DNA of 64,000 nt from Streptomyces cavernae (GCF_004023625.1 NZ_RPDJ01000032.1:99394-163393), one strand, 5' to 3'. Shown: positions 52,107 to 60,687, counted from the first letter of the stretch. Notes: generated by a model from the letters alone, not told the origin. Numbers and translations: made by a program.

Positions 52107-52490
52107 GGGCGCGAACAGGTCGACACCGTTGCCGTCCGGGTCCAGCACGACCGCGTACCGCTGCCCCCATACGGCGTCCCACGGCTTGTGCTCACCGCGG
52201 TAGCCGGCGCCGACCAACTCCTCGTAGACCTGGTCCACTTCGGCCGGTCCGTCACAGAGCAGGGCCAGCGAGGTCCGGCCCCCGCCGGTCGGCGGATGCC
52301 ACTGGGGTGCGAAGGAGCGCACGGTCTCCTCGGTGTCGATCATCAGCCGCAGCCCGCTCGGCAGTTGGGCCTCGGCGTGCGGCTGCTCCTCGGATCCCTC
52401 GGGGAACGCGAACCCGAGACGGCGGTAGAAGGCGAGGGAGGCGGCCATGTCGGAGGCGACCAGTCCGATCGCGTCGAGTCGTGGAGTCAT
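52092..52490 (-). CDS. VOC family (glyoxalase/bleomycin resistance-like) protein
   Basis: 132 residues made of two beta-alpha-beta-beta-beta modules: LDAIGLVASDMAASLAFYRRLGFAFPEG and VYEELVGAGYRGEHKPWDAVWGQRYAVVLDPDGNGVDLFAPL. Potential metal ligands include the His of QPHAEA and the Asp/Glu near the end. Substrate unknown. ATG 52490 has no ribosome site directly upstream, so the transcript may be leaderless. It overlaps the convergent AraC gene. Confidence 0.88.
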   Translation of the reverse strand: MTPRLDAIGLVASDMAASLAFYRRLGFAFPEGSEEQPHAEAQLPSGLRLMIDTEETVRSFAPQWHPPTGGGRTSLALLCDGPAEVDQVYEELVGAGYRGEHKPWDAVWGQRYAVVLDPDGNGVDLFAPLPAQ

Positions 52491-52925
52491 ACGGCCACCG
52501 TAGGGAGGGCCCCGGGGCGCGTCTTGAAGGAATCGGACAGCGACGGGCGGCGGAAGGGATCGGACAGCGACGGCCGGTGAAGGAATCGGAAAGCGACGGC
52601 CGGCGCATCGAACCGTCCGGCACGTGTGAACGCGGGGTACCGGCCAGGGCGGCGGTCCCCCTCCGCAGGTGCGGCCGGCGGTCCGCGTCCGCAGGCTCCG
52701 GGCGGCCCCCGCCCGACCCCGGGCGGCATACCCGCCCGCAGGGCGGCGGTCCGCGTCCCGGCGGTGGCCCCGGCGTCGAGAGGTACGGGCGAAGGACGCC
52801 CATGCGCCTCCGGTCACCGCACCAGCAGCCGGCAGTGCCGCTCCGAGCGGGCGCCTGCCCAGGGGTGCGCTCGCACGGGTGACCGCCGCTTGGGAGCGGG
52901 GTCCGCTTCGTGGTTCGCTGGCCGT
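52491..52925. other. Intergenic region between VOC and GNAT genes
   Basis: 435 bases, very GC-rich. Apart from the tandem repeats it shows several GGCGGTCCGCGTCC-type repeats around 52675-52760 but no gene with a credible start. Promoters of the flanking divergent genes must lie here, and none is obvious. Confidence 0.6.
52526..52606. repeat. Three tandem 26-27 bp repeats
   Basis: Copies start at 52526, 52553 and 52579 with the pattern GAAGGAATCGGACAGCGACG plus GGCGGC or GCCGGT. They lie upstream of the VOC gene start on its non-coding side. Confidence 0.75.
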
Positions 52926-53495
52926 ATGAGCATCACTGTCACGACCTGGTCGCTGGAGCAGACCTCCCCCGGCGACCTGCTCCCGGCCGCGTCGCCCGGC
53001 GAACACGTCCGGGTCACACGAGCCGAGGTGTCCTCGCCCGAGTTCAGCCGGTTCCTGTACGCGTCGGTCGGCGGTGACATCCGCTGGACGGACCGCCTCG
53101 GCTGGACCTACGCGCAGTGGGAGGAGGCCCTGAGCGCACGGGGTACGGAGACCTGGGTCGCATACGAGAAGGGAACACCCGCGGGCTATGTGGAGCTCCA
53201 GGCGCAGGACGAGGGGGTCGTGGAGATCGTCTACTTCGGGCTGATCCCGGGTTTCCGCGGGCGTCGCATCGGCGGCCATCTGCTGTCGTACGGAACGAGC
53301 CGCGCCTGGGACCTCGCGGACCGCTGGCCGGGGCGCGCGCCCACCAAGCGGGTGTGGCTGCACACATGCACCAAGGACGGGGAGCACGCCATGGACAACT
53401 ACCTCCGGCGCGGTTTCAAACTCTTCGACACCAAGGTGGAGGAGGAGCCGGACGTCGCGACGCCGGGTCCCTGGCCGGGTGCCCACACCGGCTGA
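52926..53495 (+). CDS. GNAT family N-acetyltransferase
   Basis: 189 residues with an acetyl-CoA binding GNAT core: TWVAYEKGTPAGYVELQAQDEGVVEIVYFGLIPGFRGRRIGGHLLSYGTSRAWDL contains the Q/RxxGxG/A-type loop (RGRRIGG), and the family ending NYLRRGFKLFDTK follows. The acceptor is unknown. It stands just before the sulfur operon but is separated from it by 400 bases. Confidence 0.9.
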   Translation: MSITVTTWSLEQTSPGDLLPAASPGEHVRVTRAEVSSPEFSRFLYASVGGDIRWTDRLGWTYAQWEEALSARGTETWVAYEKGTPAGYVELQAQDEGVVEIVYFGLIPGFRGRRIGGHLLSYGTSRAWDLADRWPGRAPTKRVWLHTCTKDGEHAMDNYLRRGFKLFDTKVEEEPDVATPGPWPGAHTG

Positions 53496-53907
53496 CCTGG
53501 GACAAGACCGCGCACACCGGTTTGCGCCCGGCCCAAACCCGAATACCCTGTGACCGACGCCACCCTTGTCTCACTGTTCGGGACAAGGGTGTCCACATGA
53601 TGGACGACGGTGGACGCTCCGGAGATCCCCGTGACACGCTTCCGTCATGTCTGGAACTGGAATCGCCTTGGTGAGTCGGCGGCACGTCGACCTCGGCCGC
53701 ATGTCCAGCGCCATCTGTCCGGCGGTCTGACGCGCTGTCCACAGAGGCCTCCGGCCCCGGACGGTACCGCCGATTCACCCCTTTCGCTCCCCCTCCCGTG
53801 CGCAACGACGCACACCCCCCGTACGGCGCGCACCCGTCTCACGCGCGCCCGTGCGCAGGTAGAGCCGTCACCCCGCCTGTTCCGCAGTCCCGAAGGACGT
53901 ATCAACC
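53496..53907. other. Leader region of the sulfur assimilation operon
   Basis: 412 bases. In order: an inverted repeat ACCCTTGTC/GACAAGGGT (53562-53590), a possible short frame of 25 codons (ATG 53597 to 53674), the cysteine leader peptide (53647-53730), and a GC hairpin GGCGCGC/GCGCGCC (53825-53849) before the sulfite reductase ribosome site. This is the order expected of an attenuator. Confidence 0.65.
53647..53730 (+). CDS. Cysteine-attenuator leader peptide
   Basis: 27 codons. The peptide contains LVSRRHVDLGRMSSAICP followed by two residues and the stop. The RRxVDLxRxxSAxCP pattern is that of the short leader peptides found upstream of cysteine and sulfur genes in Streptomyces. Its only Cys is encoded by TGT, a rare codon here, four codons before the stop. 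Ribosome stalling there when Cys-tRNA is scarce would alter the downstream leader fold and raise expression of the operon. The mechanism is inferred from related actinobacterial cysteine attenuators. No strong ribosome site is visible. Confidence 0.8.
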   Translation: MSGTGIALVSRRHVDLGRMSSAICPAV

Positions 53908-55599
53908 ATGGCCGCCACCCCGCAGAATCCCGCCGCGCCCCGCCGCAAGGTGAGCCGTCACCGCGGCGAGGGTCAGTGGGCCGTGGGTCACTTCACCCCG
54001 CTCAACGGCAACGAACAGTTCAAGAAGGACGACGACGGTCTCAATGTGCGGACACGCATTGAGACGATCTACTCCCGGCGGGGCTTCGACTCGATCGACC
54101 CCAACGATCTGCGCGGCCGGATGCGCTGGTGGGGGCTGTACACCCAGCGCAAGCCCGGGATCGACGGCGGCAAGACCGCGATCCTGGAGCCGGAGGAGCT
54201 GGACGACGAGTACTTCATGCTGCGCGTCCGCATCGACGGCGGCCGGCTGACCACCGAGCAACTGCGGGTCATCGGCGAGATCTCGCAGGAGTTCGCGCGC
54301 GGCACCGCGGACATCACCGACCGGCAGAACGTCCAGTACCACTGGATCCGGATCGAGGACGTGCCCGAGATCTGGAACCGGCTGGAGGGCGTGGGCCTGT
54401 CCACCACCGAGGCCTGCGGTGACACGCCCCGCGTGATCCTCGGTTCGCCCGTCGCCGGGATCGCCGAGGACGAGATCATCGACGGCACCCCGGCGATCGA
54501 GGAGATCCAGCGCCGGATCGTCGGCAACAAGGCCTTCTCCAACCTGCCCCGCAAGTTCAAGTCCGCGGTCTCCGGCTCGCCGCTCCTCGACGTGGCGCAC
54601 GAGATCAACGACATCGCCTTCGTCGGTGTCAACCACCCCGAGCACGGCCCCGGTTTCGACCTGTGGGTTGGCGGCGGTCTGTCCACCAACCCCAAGCTCG
54701 GTGTCCGGCTCGGCACCTGGGTCCCGCTGGACGAGGTCCCGGACGTCTACGAGGGCGTCGTCTCCATCTTCCGCGACTACGGCTACCGGCGGCTGCGCAC
54801 GAGGGCCCGTCTGAAGTTCCTCGTCGCGGACTGGGGCGCGGAAAAGTTCCGTCAGGTCCTGGAGGACGAGTACCTGAAGCGCAAGCTGGTCGACGGCCCG
54901 GCCCCCGCGCAGCCCGTCGAGCGCTGGCGCGACCACGTAGGTGTGCACCGGCAGAAGGACGGCCGTTTCTACGTCGGTTTCGCCCCGCGCGTCGGCCGGG
55001 TGGACGGCACCACGCTCACGAAGATCGCCGAGCTGGCCGAGGCGCACGGCTCCGGACGGGTCCGTACCACCGTCGAGCAGAAGATGATCGTGCTCGACGT
55101 CGAGGAGTCGCAGGTGAACTCCCTCGTGGAGGGTCTGGAGGCGCTGGACCTCACCACCAGGCCGTCCCCGTTCCGGCGCGGCACCATGGCCTGCACCGGG
55201 ATCGAGTTCTGCAAGCTGGCCATCGTCGAGACCAAGGCCCGCGGCGCCTCCCTCATCGACGAACTCGAGCGCCGCATCCCCGAGTTCGACGAGCCGATCA
55301 CCATCAACATCAACGGCTGCCCGAACGCCTGCGCCCGTATCCAGGTCGCGGACATCGGTCTCAAGGGGCAGCTGGTACTCAACGACCAGGGCGAGCAGGT
55401 CGAGGGCTTCCAGGTGCACCTGGGCGGCGCCCTCGGCCTGGACGCCGGCTTCGGCCGCAAGGTCCGCGGCCTGAAGGTCACTTCGGAGGAGCTTCCCGAC
55501 TACGTCGAGCGCGTGCTCAAGCGGTTCCAGGCGGAGCGCGAGGACGGCGAGCGGTTCGCGACCTGGGTCACCCGCGCATCCGAAGAGGCACTGTCGTGA
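53908..55599 (+). CDS. Ferredoxin-dependent nitrite/sulfite reductase (assimilatory sulfite reductase)
   Basis: 563 residues, cytoplasmic siroheme enzyme reducing sulfite to sulfide. It has the duplicated ferredoxin-like and substrate-binding halves of the family. The [4Fe-4S]-siroheme cysteines are C429 and C435 (ACTGIEFC) and C471 and C475 (NGCPNAC). The RQNVQYHWI strand and R-rich substrate pocket (RTRARLKFLV) favour sulfite reductase, and the operon context settles it. ATG 53908 follows GAAGGA. It overlaps the zinc-ribbon gene by 4 bases (GTGA). Confidence 0.95.
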   Translation: MAATPQNPAAPRRKVSRHRGEGQWAVGHFTPLNGNEQFKKDDDGLNVRTRIETIYSRRGFDSIDPNDLRGRMRWWGLYTQRKPGIDGGKTAILEPEELDDEYFMLRVRIDGGRLTTEQLRVIGEISQEFARGTADITDRQNVQYHWIRIEDVPEIWNRLEGVGLSTTEACGDTPRVILGSPVAGIAEDEIIDGTPAIEEIQRRIVGNKAFSNLPRKFKSAVSGSPLLDVAHEINDIAFVGVNHPEHGPGFDLWVGGGLSTNPKLGVRLGTWVPLDEVPDVYEGVVSIFRDYGYRRLRTRARLKFLVADWGAEKFRQVLEDEYLKRKLVDGPAPAQPVERWRDHVGVHRQKDGRFYVGFAPRVGRVDGTTLTKIAELAEAHGSGRVRTTVEQKMIVLDVEESQVNSLVEGLEALDLTTRPSPFRRGTMACTGIEFCKLAIVETKARGASLIDELERRIPEFDEPITININGCPNACARIQVADIGLKGQLVLNDQGEQVEGFQVHLGGALGLDAGFGRKVRGLKVTSEELPDYVERVLKRFQAEREDGERFATWVTRASEEALS

Positions 55600-55775
55600 G
55601 CGAGCGTGCCGCCCCGTTCTACTGCCCCTACTGCGGCGACGAGGACCTGCGTCCCAGCGAGCAGGGTCACGGGGCGTGGGAATGCGGGGCCTGCAATCGA
55701 GCCTTCCAGCTGAAGTTCCTCGGGCTGCTGGCCCGGGGGCTCCAGCGAGCCGACAGCGGAGGGGACGACATATGA
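55596..55775 (+). CDS. Small zinc-ribbon protein of the sulfur operon
   Basis: 59 residues. Two CxxC knuckles (C10/C13 in FYCPYCGDEDL and C30/C33 in WECGACNRAFQ) make a zinc ribbon. A hydrophobic/basic helix FLGLLARGLQRADSGGDD completes the protein. It overlaps the upstream reductase (GTGA) and the downstream cysH (ATGA), so it is translated as part of the series. No enzyme domain. It could deliver iron-sulfur clusters, help assemble one of the Fe-S reductases, or sense redox or sulfide. The position is shared, from memory, with the streptomycete sulfur cluster, where the protein is hypothetical. Confidence 0.88.
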   Translation: MSERAAPFYCPYCGDEDLRPSEQGHGAWECGACNRAFQLKFLGLLARGLQRADSGGDDI

Positions 55776-56518
55776 CCACCGTCCAGCGCGAACAGGACGA
55801 GCAGACGGATCAGGATTCCCAGGAAGACCGGGCGAGCGCCGACCTGAAGGCCCTCGCCGAGCAGGCCGGGCGCGACCTCGAGGACGCCTCCGCGCTGGAG
55901 ATCCTCCAGTGGGCCGCCGACACGTTCGGCAAGAAGTTCTGCGTCACCTCCTCCATGGAGGACGCCGTGGTCGCCCACCTCGCGTCCCGCGCCATGCCCG
56001 GCGTGGACGTCGTGTTCCTCGGCACCGGCTACCACTTCCCGGAGACCATCGGCACCCGTGACGCGGTCGAGGCCGTGATGGACGTGAACGTCATCACCCT
56101 CACCCCGCGGCAGACCGTGGCCGAGCAGGACGCCCAGTACGGGCCGAAGCTGCACGACCGCGACCCCGACCTGTGCTGCAAGCTGCGCAAGGTCCAGCCG
56201 CTGGAGCAGGGTTTGACGAAGTACGACGCGTGGGCGACCGGGCTGCGCCGCGACGAGTCGCCGACCCGGGCCAACACCCCGGTCGTCGGCTGGGACGACA
56301 AGCGCCGCAAGGTGAAGATCTCCCCCATCGCCAAGTGGTCACAGGAAGACGTGGAAGCCTATGTGGCCGAGCACGGAGTCCTCACCAATCCGCTGCTGAT
56401 GGACGGCTATGCCTCCGTCGGCTGCGCGCCCTGCACCCGCCGGGTCCTCGAGGGCGAAGACGCGCGCGCCGGCCGTTGGGCGGGCCGCTCCAAGACCGAG
56501 TGCGGGCTCCACGAATGA
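55772..56518 (+). CDS. cysH: Adenylyl-sulfate (APS) reductase
   Basis: 248 residues. It reduces APS to sulfite and AMP. The [4Fe-4S] cysteines C135-C136 (LCCKLRK) and C218/C221 (GCAPC) mark it as an APS reductase and not a PAPS reductase. The catalytic Cys is C244 in the C-terminal ECGLHE. The N-type PP-loop-like SSMEDAVVAHL binds the nucleotide. The start lies in ATGA with the zinc-ribbon gene and the stop overlaps cysC. Confidence 0.95.
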   Translation: MTTVQREQDEQTDQDSQEDRASADLKALAEQAGRDLEDASALEILQWAADTFGKKFCVTSSMEDAVVAHLASRAMPGVDVVFLGTGYHFPETIGTRDAVEAVMDVNVITLTPRQTVAEQDAQYGPKLHDRDPDLCCKLRKVQPLEQGLTKYDAWATGLRRDESPTRANTPVVGWDDKRRKVKISPIAKWSQEDVEAYVAEHGVLTNPLLMDGYASVGCAPCTRRVLEGEDARAGRWAGRSKTECGLHE

Positions 56519-57075
56519 CCGACCTCCAGGAGAGCCAAGTGACGACCGGAGCCACCGTCTGGCTCACGGGTCTGCCGAGCGCCGGCAAGACCACCATCGC
56601 CTACGCGCTGGCCGAGCGGCTGCGCGCCGACGGCCACCGTGTCGAGGTCCTCGACGGCGACGAGATCCGTGAGTTCCTCACCGCCGGCCTCGGCTTCAGC
56701 CGCGAGGACCGGTTCACCAACGTGCAGCGCATCGGCTTCCTCGCCGATCTGCTCGCCCGCAACGGCGTCATGGCGCTGGTGCCGGTGATCGCGCCGTACG
56801 CGGACAGCCGGGAGGCCGTGCGCAAGCGCCACCAGGCCAGCGGCGCCGTCTACCTGGAGGTACATGTGGCTACGCCGGTGGAGGTGTGCTCCGAACGCGA
56901 TGTGAAGGGGCTGTACGCCAAGCAGGCCGCGGGTGAGATCTCCGGGCTGACCGGCGTGGACGACCCGTACGAGGCGCCGGTCGCGCCCGACCTGCGGATC
57001 GAGTCGCAGGACCAGTCCGTGGAGGAGTCCGCCACCGCGGTTCACAAGCTGCTCGTGGAAAGGGGACTCGCATGA
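56515..57075 (+). CDS. cysC: Adenylyl-sulfate kinase
   Basis: 186 residues. It phosphorylates APS to PAPS. P-loop GLPSAGKT (residues 19-26) and the family signatures DGDEIREFLTAGLGFSREDRFTNVQRIG and ISPYADSRE-like VIAPYADSREAVRKRH. ATG 56515 overlaps the cysH stop. GTG 56539, with AGGAG 8 bases upstream, is an alternative. An APS kinase beside an APS reductase suggests that PAPS is made for sulfotransfer while assimilation uses APS directly. Confidence 0.93.
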   Translation: MTDLQESQVTTGATVWLTGLPSAGKTTIAYALAERLRADGHRVEVLDGDEIREFLTAGLGFSREDRFTNVQRIGFLADLLARNGVMALVPVIAPYADSREAVRKRHQASGAVYLEVHVATPVEVCSERDVKGLYAKQAAGEISGLTGVDDPYEAPVAPDLRIESQDQSVEESATAVHKLLVERGLA

Positions 57076-58007
57076 CGACCGTGGCCACAGTCAGGGAAGG
57101 CACCGGGAACCCGTACGCCCTTTCACACCTGGACGCGCTGGAGTCCGAGGCGGTGCACATCTTCCGTGAGGTGGCGGGCGAGTTCGAGCGGCCGGTGATC
57201 CTGTTCTCCGGCGGCAAGGACTCCATCGTCATGCTGCACCTCGCGCTGAAGGCGTTCGCCCCCGCCGCCGTCCCCTTCTCGCTGCTGCACGTGGACACCG
57301 GCCACAACTTCCCCGAGGTCATCGAGTACCGCGACCGCACGGTGCAGAAGCACGGGCTGCGTCTGCACGTGGCCTCCGTGCAGGACTACATCGACCGCGG
57401 TGTCCTGCGCGAACGCCCCGACGGCACCCGCAACCCGCTGCAGACCGTCCCGCTGACCGAGAAGATCCAGACCGAGCGCTTCGACGCCGTGTTCGGCGGC
57501 GGACGCCGCGACGAGGAGAAGGCACGGGCCAAGGAGCGGGTGTTCTCCCTCCGGGACGAGTTCTCCCAGTGGGACCCCCGCCGCCAGCGCCCCGAGCTGT
57601 GGCAGCTCTACAACGGCCGCCACGCTCCCGGCGAGCACGTCCGGGTCTTCCCGCTGTCCAACTGGACCGAACTCGACGTCTGGCAGTACATCGCCCGGGA
57701 AGGCATCGAACTGCCGGAGATCTACTTCGCGCACGAGCGGGAGGTCTTCAAGCGGGCCGGCATGTGGCTGACCGCCGGTGAGTGGGGCGGCCCGAAGGAC
57801 GACGAGACGGTCGAGAAGCGCCTCATCCGCTACCGCACCGTCGGCGACATGTCCTGCACCGGCGCCGTCGACTCCGACGCCACCACACTCGACGCCGTCA
57901 TCGCCGAGATCGCCGCCTCCCGGCTCACCGAACGCGGCGCCACCCGCGCCGACGACAAGCTCTCCGAGGCCGCGATGGAAGACCGCAAGCGCGAGGGGTA
58001 CTTCTAG
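57072..58007 (+). CDS. cysD: Sulfate adenylyltransferase subunit 2
   Basis: 311 residues. Catalytic subunit of ATP sulfurylase, joining sulfate to ATP to form APS. The PP-loop reads LFSGGKDSIVMLHLALKAF (about residues 41-58), followed by LHVDTGHNFPEVIEYRDR. The C-terminal QYIAREGIELPEIYFAHEREVFKRAGMW and EAAMEDRKREGYF endings are typical. It overlaps cysC by ATGA and is followed after 2 bases by cysN. Confidence 0.96.
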   Translation: MTTVATVREGTGNPYALSHLDALESEAVHIFREVAGEFERPVILFSGGKDSIVMLHLALKAFAPAAVPFSLLHVDTGHNFPEVIEYRDRTVQKHGLRLHVASVQDYIDRGVLRERPDGTRNPLQTVPLTEKIQTERFDAVFGGGRRDEEKARAKERVFSLRDEFSQWDPRRQRPELWQLYNGRHAPGEHVRVFPLSNWTELDVWQYIAREGIELPEIYFAHEREVFKRAGMWLTAGEWGGPKDDETVEKRLIRYRTVGDMSCTGAVDSDATTLDAVIAEIAASRLTERGATRADDKLSEAAMEDRKREGYF

Positions 58008-58009
58008 CC

Positions 58010-59344
58010 ATGAGCACCATCACGACCGAGGAACTCATCTCCACCACCCTCCTGCGGTTCGCGACGGCCGGTTCGGTCGACGACGGCAAGTCCACCCTCG
58101 TCGGCAGGCTGCTGCACGACTCCAAGTCGGTCCTCGCCGACCAGCTGGAGGCCGTGGAGCACGCTTCCCGCAACCGCGGGCAGGAAGCCCCGGACCTGGC
58201 CCTCCTCACCGACGGGCTGCGCGCCGAGCGCGAGCAGGGCATCACCATCGACGTCGCCTACCGCTACTTCGCCACCCCGCGCAGGCGCTTCATCCTCGCC
58301 GACACGCCCGGCCACGTGCAGTACACCCGCAACATGGTGACGGGTGCCTCCACGGCCGAGCTGACGGTGATCCTCGTCGACGCCCGCAACGGCGTCGTCG
58401 AGCAGACCCGCCGCCACGCCGCGATCGCGGCGCTGCTGCGGGTCCCGCACGTCGTCCTCGCCGTCAACAAGATGGACCTGGTCGACTACCAGGAGTCCGT
58501 CTTCGCGGAGATCGCCGAGGAGTTCACGGCGTACGCGACGGAGCTGGGCGTGCCGGACGTCACCGCGATCCCGATCTCGGCGCTCACCGGTGACAACGTG
58601 GTGGACGCTTCCGCGAACATGGACTGGTACGGCGGCCCGACGGTCCTGGAGCACCTGGAGACGGTCCCGGTCAGCCATGACCTCGCGCACTGCCACGCCC
58701 GCCTCCCCGTGCAGTACGTCATCCGCCCGCAGACGGCCGAGCACCCGGACTACCGGGGCTACGCGGGCCAGATCGCGGCCGGCACGTTCCGGGTGGGCGA
58801 CAGCGTGACGGTGCTGCCGTCCGGCCGCACGACCACGGTCTCCGGCATCGACCTGCTGGGCGAGCCGGTGGACGCGGCCTGGACCCCGCAGTCGGTGACC
58901 CTGCTGCTGGCGGACGACATCGACATCTCGCGCGGTGACCTGATCGTGCCGAGCAAGGACGCGCCCGCGACCACCCAGGACGTCGAGGCGACCGTCTGCC
59001 ACGTCGCCGACCAGCCGCTGACCGTCGGACACCGGGTGCTGCTCAAGCACGGCACCCGCACGGTGAAGGCGATCGTCAAGGACATCCCGTCCCGGCTGAC
59101 GCTGGACGACCTCTCGCTCCACCCGCACCCGGGGCGGCTGGTCGCCAACGACATCGGCCGGGTGAAGATCCGCACCGCGGAGCCGCTGCCGGTCGACTCG
59201 TACGCGGACTCGCGGCGGACCGGTTCGTTCATCCTGATCGACCCGGCCGACGGCACCACGCTCACCGCCGGGATGGTCGGCGAGTCGTTCGCCTCCCCGG
59301 AGCCGGTCAAGGACGAGGCCGAAGACGACGGCTGGGACTTCTGA
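58010..59344 (+). CDS. cysN: Sulfate adenylyltransferase subunit 1 (GTPase)
   Basis: 444 residues. The GTPase drives APS synthesis by CysD. G1 GSVDDGKS (residues 21-28), G2 region EQGITIDVAYRYF, G3 DTPGH, G4 NKMD and the elongation-factor-like beta-barrel domains are all present. There is no fused APS kinase domain at the C-terminus, in line with the separate cysC. The frame is open upstream of 58010, but that part is antisense-like shadow of cysD. Confidence 0.96.
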   Translation: MSTITTEELISTTLLRFATAGSVDDGKSTLVGRLLHDSKSVLADQLEAVEHASRNRGQEAPDLALLTDGLRAEREQGITIDVAYRYFATPRRRFILADTPGHVQYTRNMVTGASTAELTVILVDARNGVVEQTRRHAAIAALLRVPHVVLAVNKMDLVDYQESVFAEIAEEFTAYATELGVPDVTAIPISALTGDNVVDASANMDWYGGPTVLEHLETVPVSHDLAHCHARLPVQYVIRPQTAEHPDYRGYAGQIAAGTFRVGDSVTVLPSGRTTTVSGIDLLGEPVDAAWTPQSVTLLLADDIDISRGDLIVPSKDAPATTQDVEATVCHVADQPLTVGHRVLLKHGTRTVKAIVKDIPSRLTLDDLSLHPHPGRLVANDIGRVKIRTAEPLPVDSYADSRRTGSFILIDPADGTTLTAGMVGESFASPEPVKDEAEDDGWDF

Positions 59345-59346
59345 CC

Positions 59347-59451
59347 ATGAACTCGATCGACGTCTACTCGACGTTCGCGAAGGAGGGCGGCCGCGTGGGA
59401 AGCGGCGCCGTCGGGAGCGGGCAGGGCGGAGTGCCGCGATGTGCGCGCTGA
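59347..59451 (+). CDS. Possible 34-residue reading frame after cysN
   Basis: ATG 59347 lies 2 bases after the cysN stop, as in other genes of the operon. The first 13 codons (NSIDVYSTFAKEG) show strong G/C third-base bias; the rest is Gly/Ser-rich and ends RCAR. A further short frame with GGAG upstream (ATG 59439-59498, 19 codons, second codon Cys) overlaps its end. No homology is recognised. It may be a decayed gene end or a leader for the importer genes. Confidence 0.3.
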   Translation: MNSIDVYSTFAKEGGRVGSGAVGSGQGGVPRCAR

Positions 59452-59538
59452 CGTACGCGCGACGAAGACCCCTGCCGATCCTCCCGGCCACGACCTGAGA
59501 CACCGTGACCGCCGGGCCGACGAGAGGAACGACCTCCC

Positions 59539-60651
59539 GTGCCTGCCAAGCGCACCTCCCTCCTTCGCCGCGGTGTTGCGGTCGTGGCCGCTCTGCCGCT
59601 GCTCACGCTCGCCGCTTGCGGGTACGGGTCCCAGGCCAAGGACGACAGCTCCCAGCAGAAGGTCGCCGCCGGGGCGAAGAAGATCGACGGCCTCGACTCC
59701 GTGAAGATCGGCTACTTCGGCAACCTCACCCACGGCACCGCGCTGGTGGGGCGCCAGCAAGGGATCTTCCAGAAGGCGCTCGGGGCCACGAAGGCCGAGT
59801 ACGCGACCTTCAACGCCGGCCCCTCCGAGATCGAGGCCCTCAACTCGGGCTCCATCGACATCGGCTGGATCGGCCCCTCCCCCGCGATCAACGGCTACGC
59901 CAAGTCCGCCGGCAAGAACCTGCGCATCATCGGGGGCTCGGCGTCCGGCGGTGTGAAGCTGGTGGTGAACCCGGAGAAGATCAAGTCCCTGAAGGACGTC
60001 AAGGGCAAGAAGATCGCCACCCCGCAGATCGGCAACACGCAGGACGTGGCGTTCCTCAACTGGGTCGCGGAGCAGGGCTGGAAGGTCGACGCGGAGAGCG
60101 GCCAGGGTGACGTCTCGGTGGTCCGCACCGACAACAAGATCACCCCGGACGCCTACAAGTCCGGCTCGGTCGACGGCGCCTGGGTGCCCGAGCCCACCGC
60201 GTCCAAGCTGGTCGCGGAGGGCGCGAAGGTGCTCCTCGACGAGGCCGACCTGTGGCCCGGCAAGAAGTTCGTGATCACGAACATCATCGTGTCGCAGCAG
60301 TTCCTCAGCGAGCACCCGAAGGTCGTCGAGGCCGTGCTGAAGGGCTCGGTGGAGGCCAACAAGTGGATCGCCGCCAACCCCGAAGAGGCGAAGGCAGCGG
60401 CGAACGCGCAGCTGAAGGTGGACTCCGGCAAGGAGCTGCCGGCCGAGGTGATCGACCCGGCGTGGAAGTCGATCCGGTTCACCGACGACCCGCTGGCGTC
60501 CACCCTCAACACCGAGGCGGAGCACGCCGTCAAGGCCGGTCTGCTGGAGAAGCCCGACCTCGACGGCATCTACGACCTGACGCTGCTGAACAAGGTCCTC
60601 AAGGCCGAGGGCGAGCCCGAGGTCGACGACGCCGGTCTCGGCGTCGAGTAA
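59539..60651 (+). CDS. ssuA: Sulfonate-type ABC transporter substrate-binding lipoprotein
   Basis: 370 residues. The signal ends in the lipobox LAAC (about residue 28), so the protein is anchored outside. The mature part is a NMT1/SsuA-like binding protein: VKIGYFGNLTHGTALVGRQQGIF, GPSEIEALNSGSIDIGWIGPSPAINGYAKSAGKNLRIIGG, and ATPQIGNTQDVAFLNWVAEQGW. Family members bind aliphatic sulfonates, taurine or similar. Its place in the cys operon indicates a sulfur compound, possibly sulfate ester or sulfonate. GTG 59539 follows GAGAGGA. Confidence 0.88.
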   Translation: MPAKRTSLLRRGVAVVAALPLLTLAACGYGSQAKDDSSQQKVAAGAKKIDGLDSVKIGYFGNLTHGTALVGRQQGIFQKALGATKAEYATFNAGPSEIEALNSGSIDIGWIGPSPAINGYAKSAGKNLRIIGGSASGGVKLVVNPEKIKSLKDVKGKKIATPQIGNTQDVAFLNWVAEQGWKVDAESGQGDVSVVRTDNKITPDAYKSGSVDGAWVPEPTASKLVAEGAKVLLDEADLWPGKKFVITNIIVSQQFLSEHPKVVEAVLKGSVEANKWIAANPEEAKAAANAQLKVDSGKELPAEVIDPAWKSIRFTDDPLASTLNTEAEHAVKAGLLEKPDLDGIYDLTLLNKVLKAEGEPEVDDAGLGVE

Positions 60652-60687
60652 GCACACATCCCGATGACTTTCCAGGAGGTGACGACC

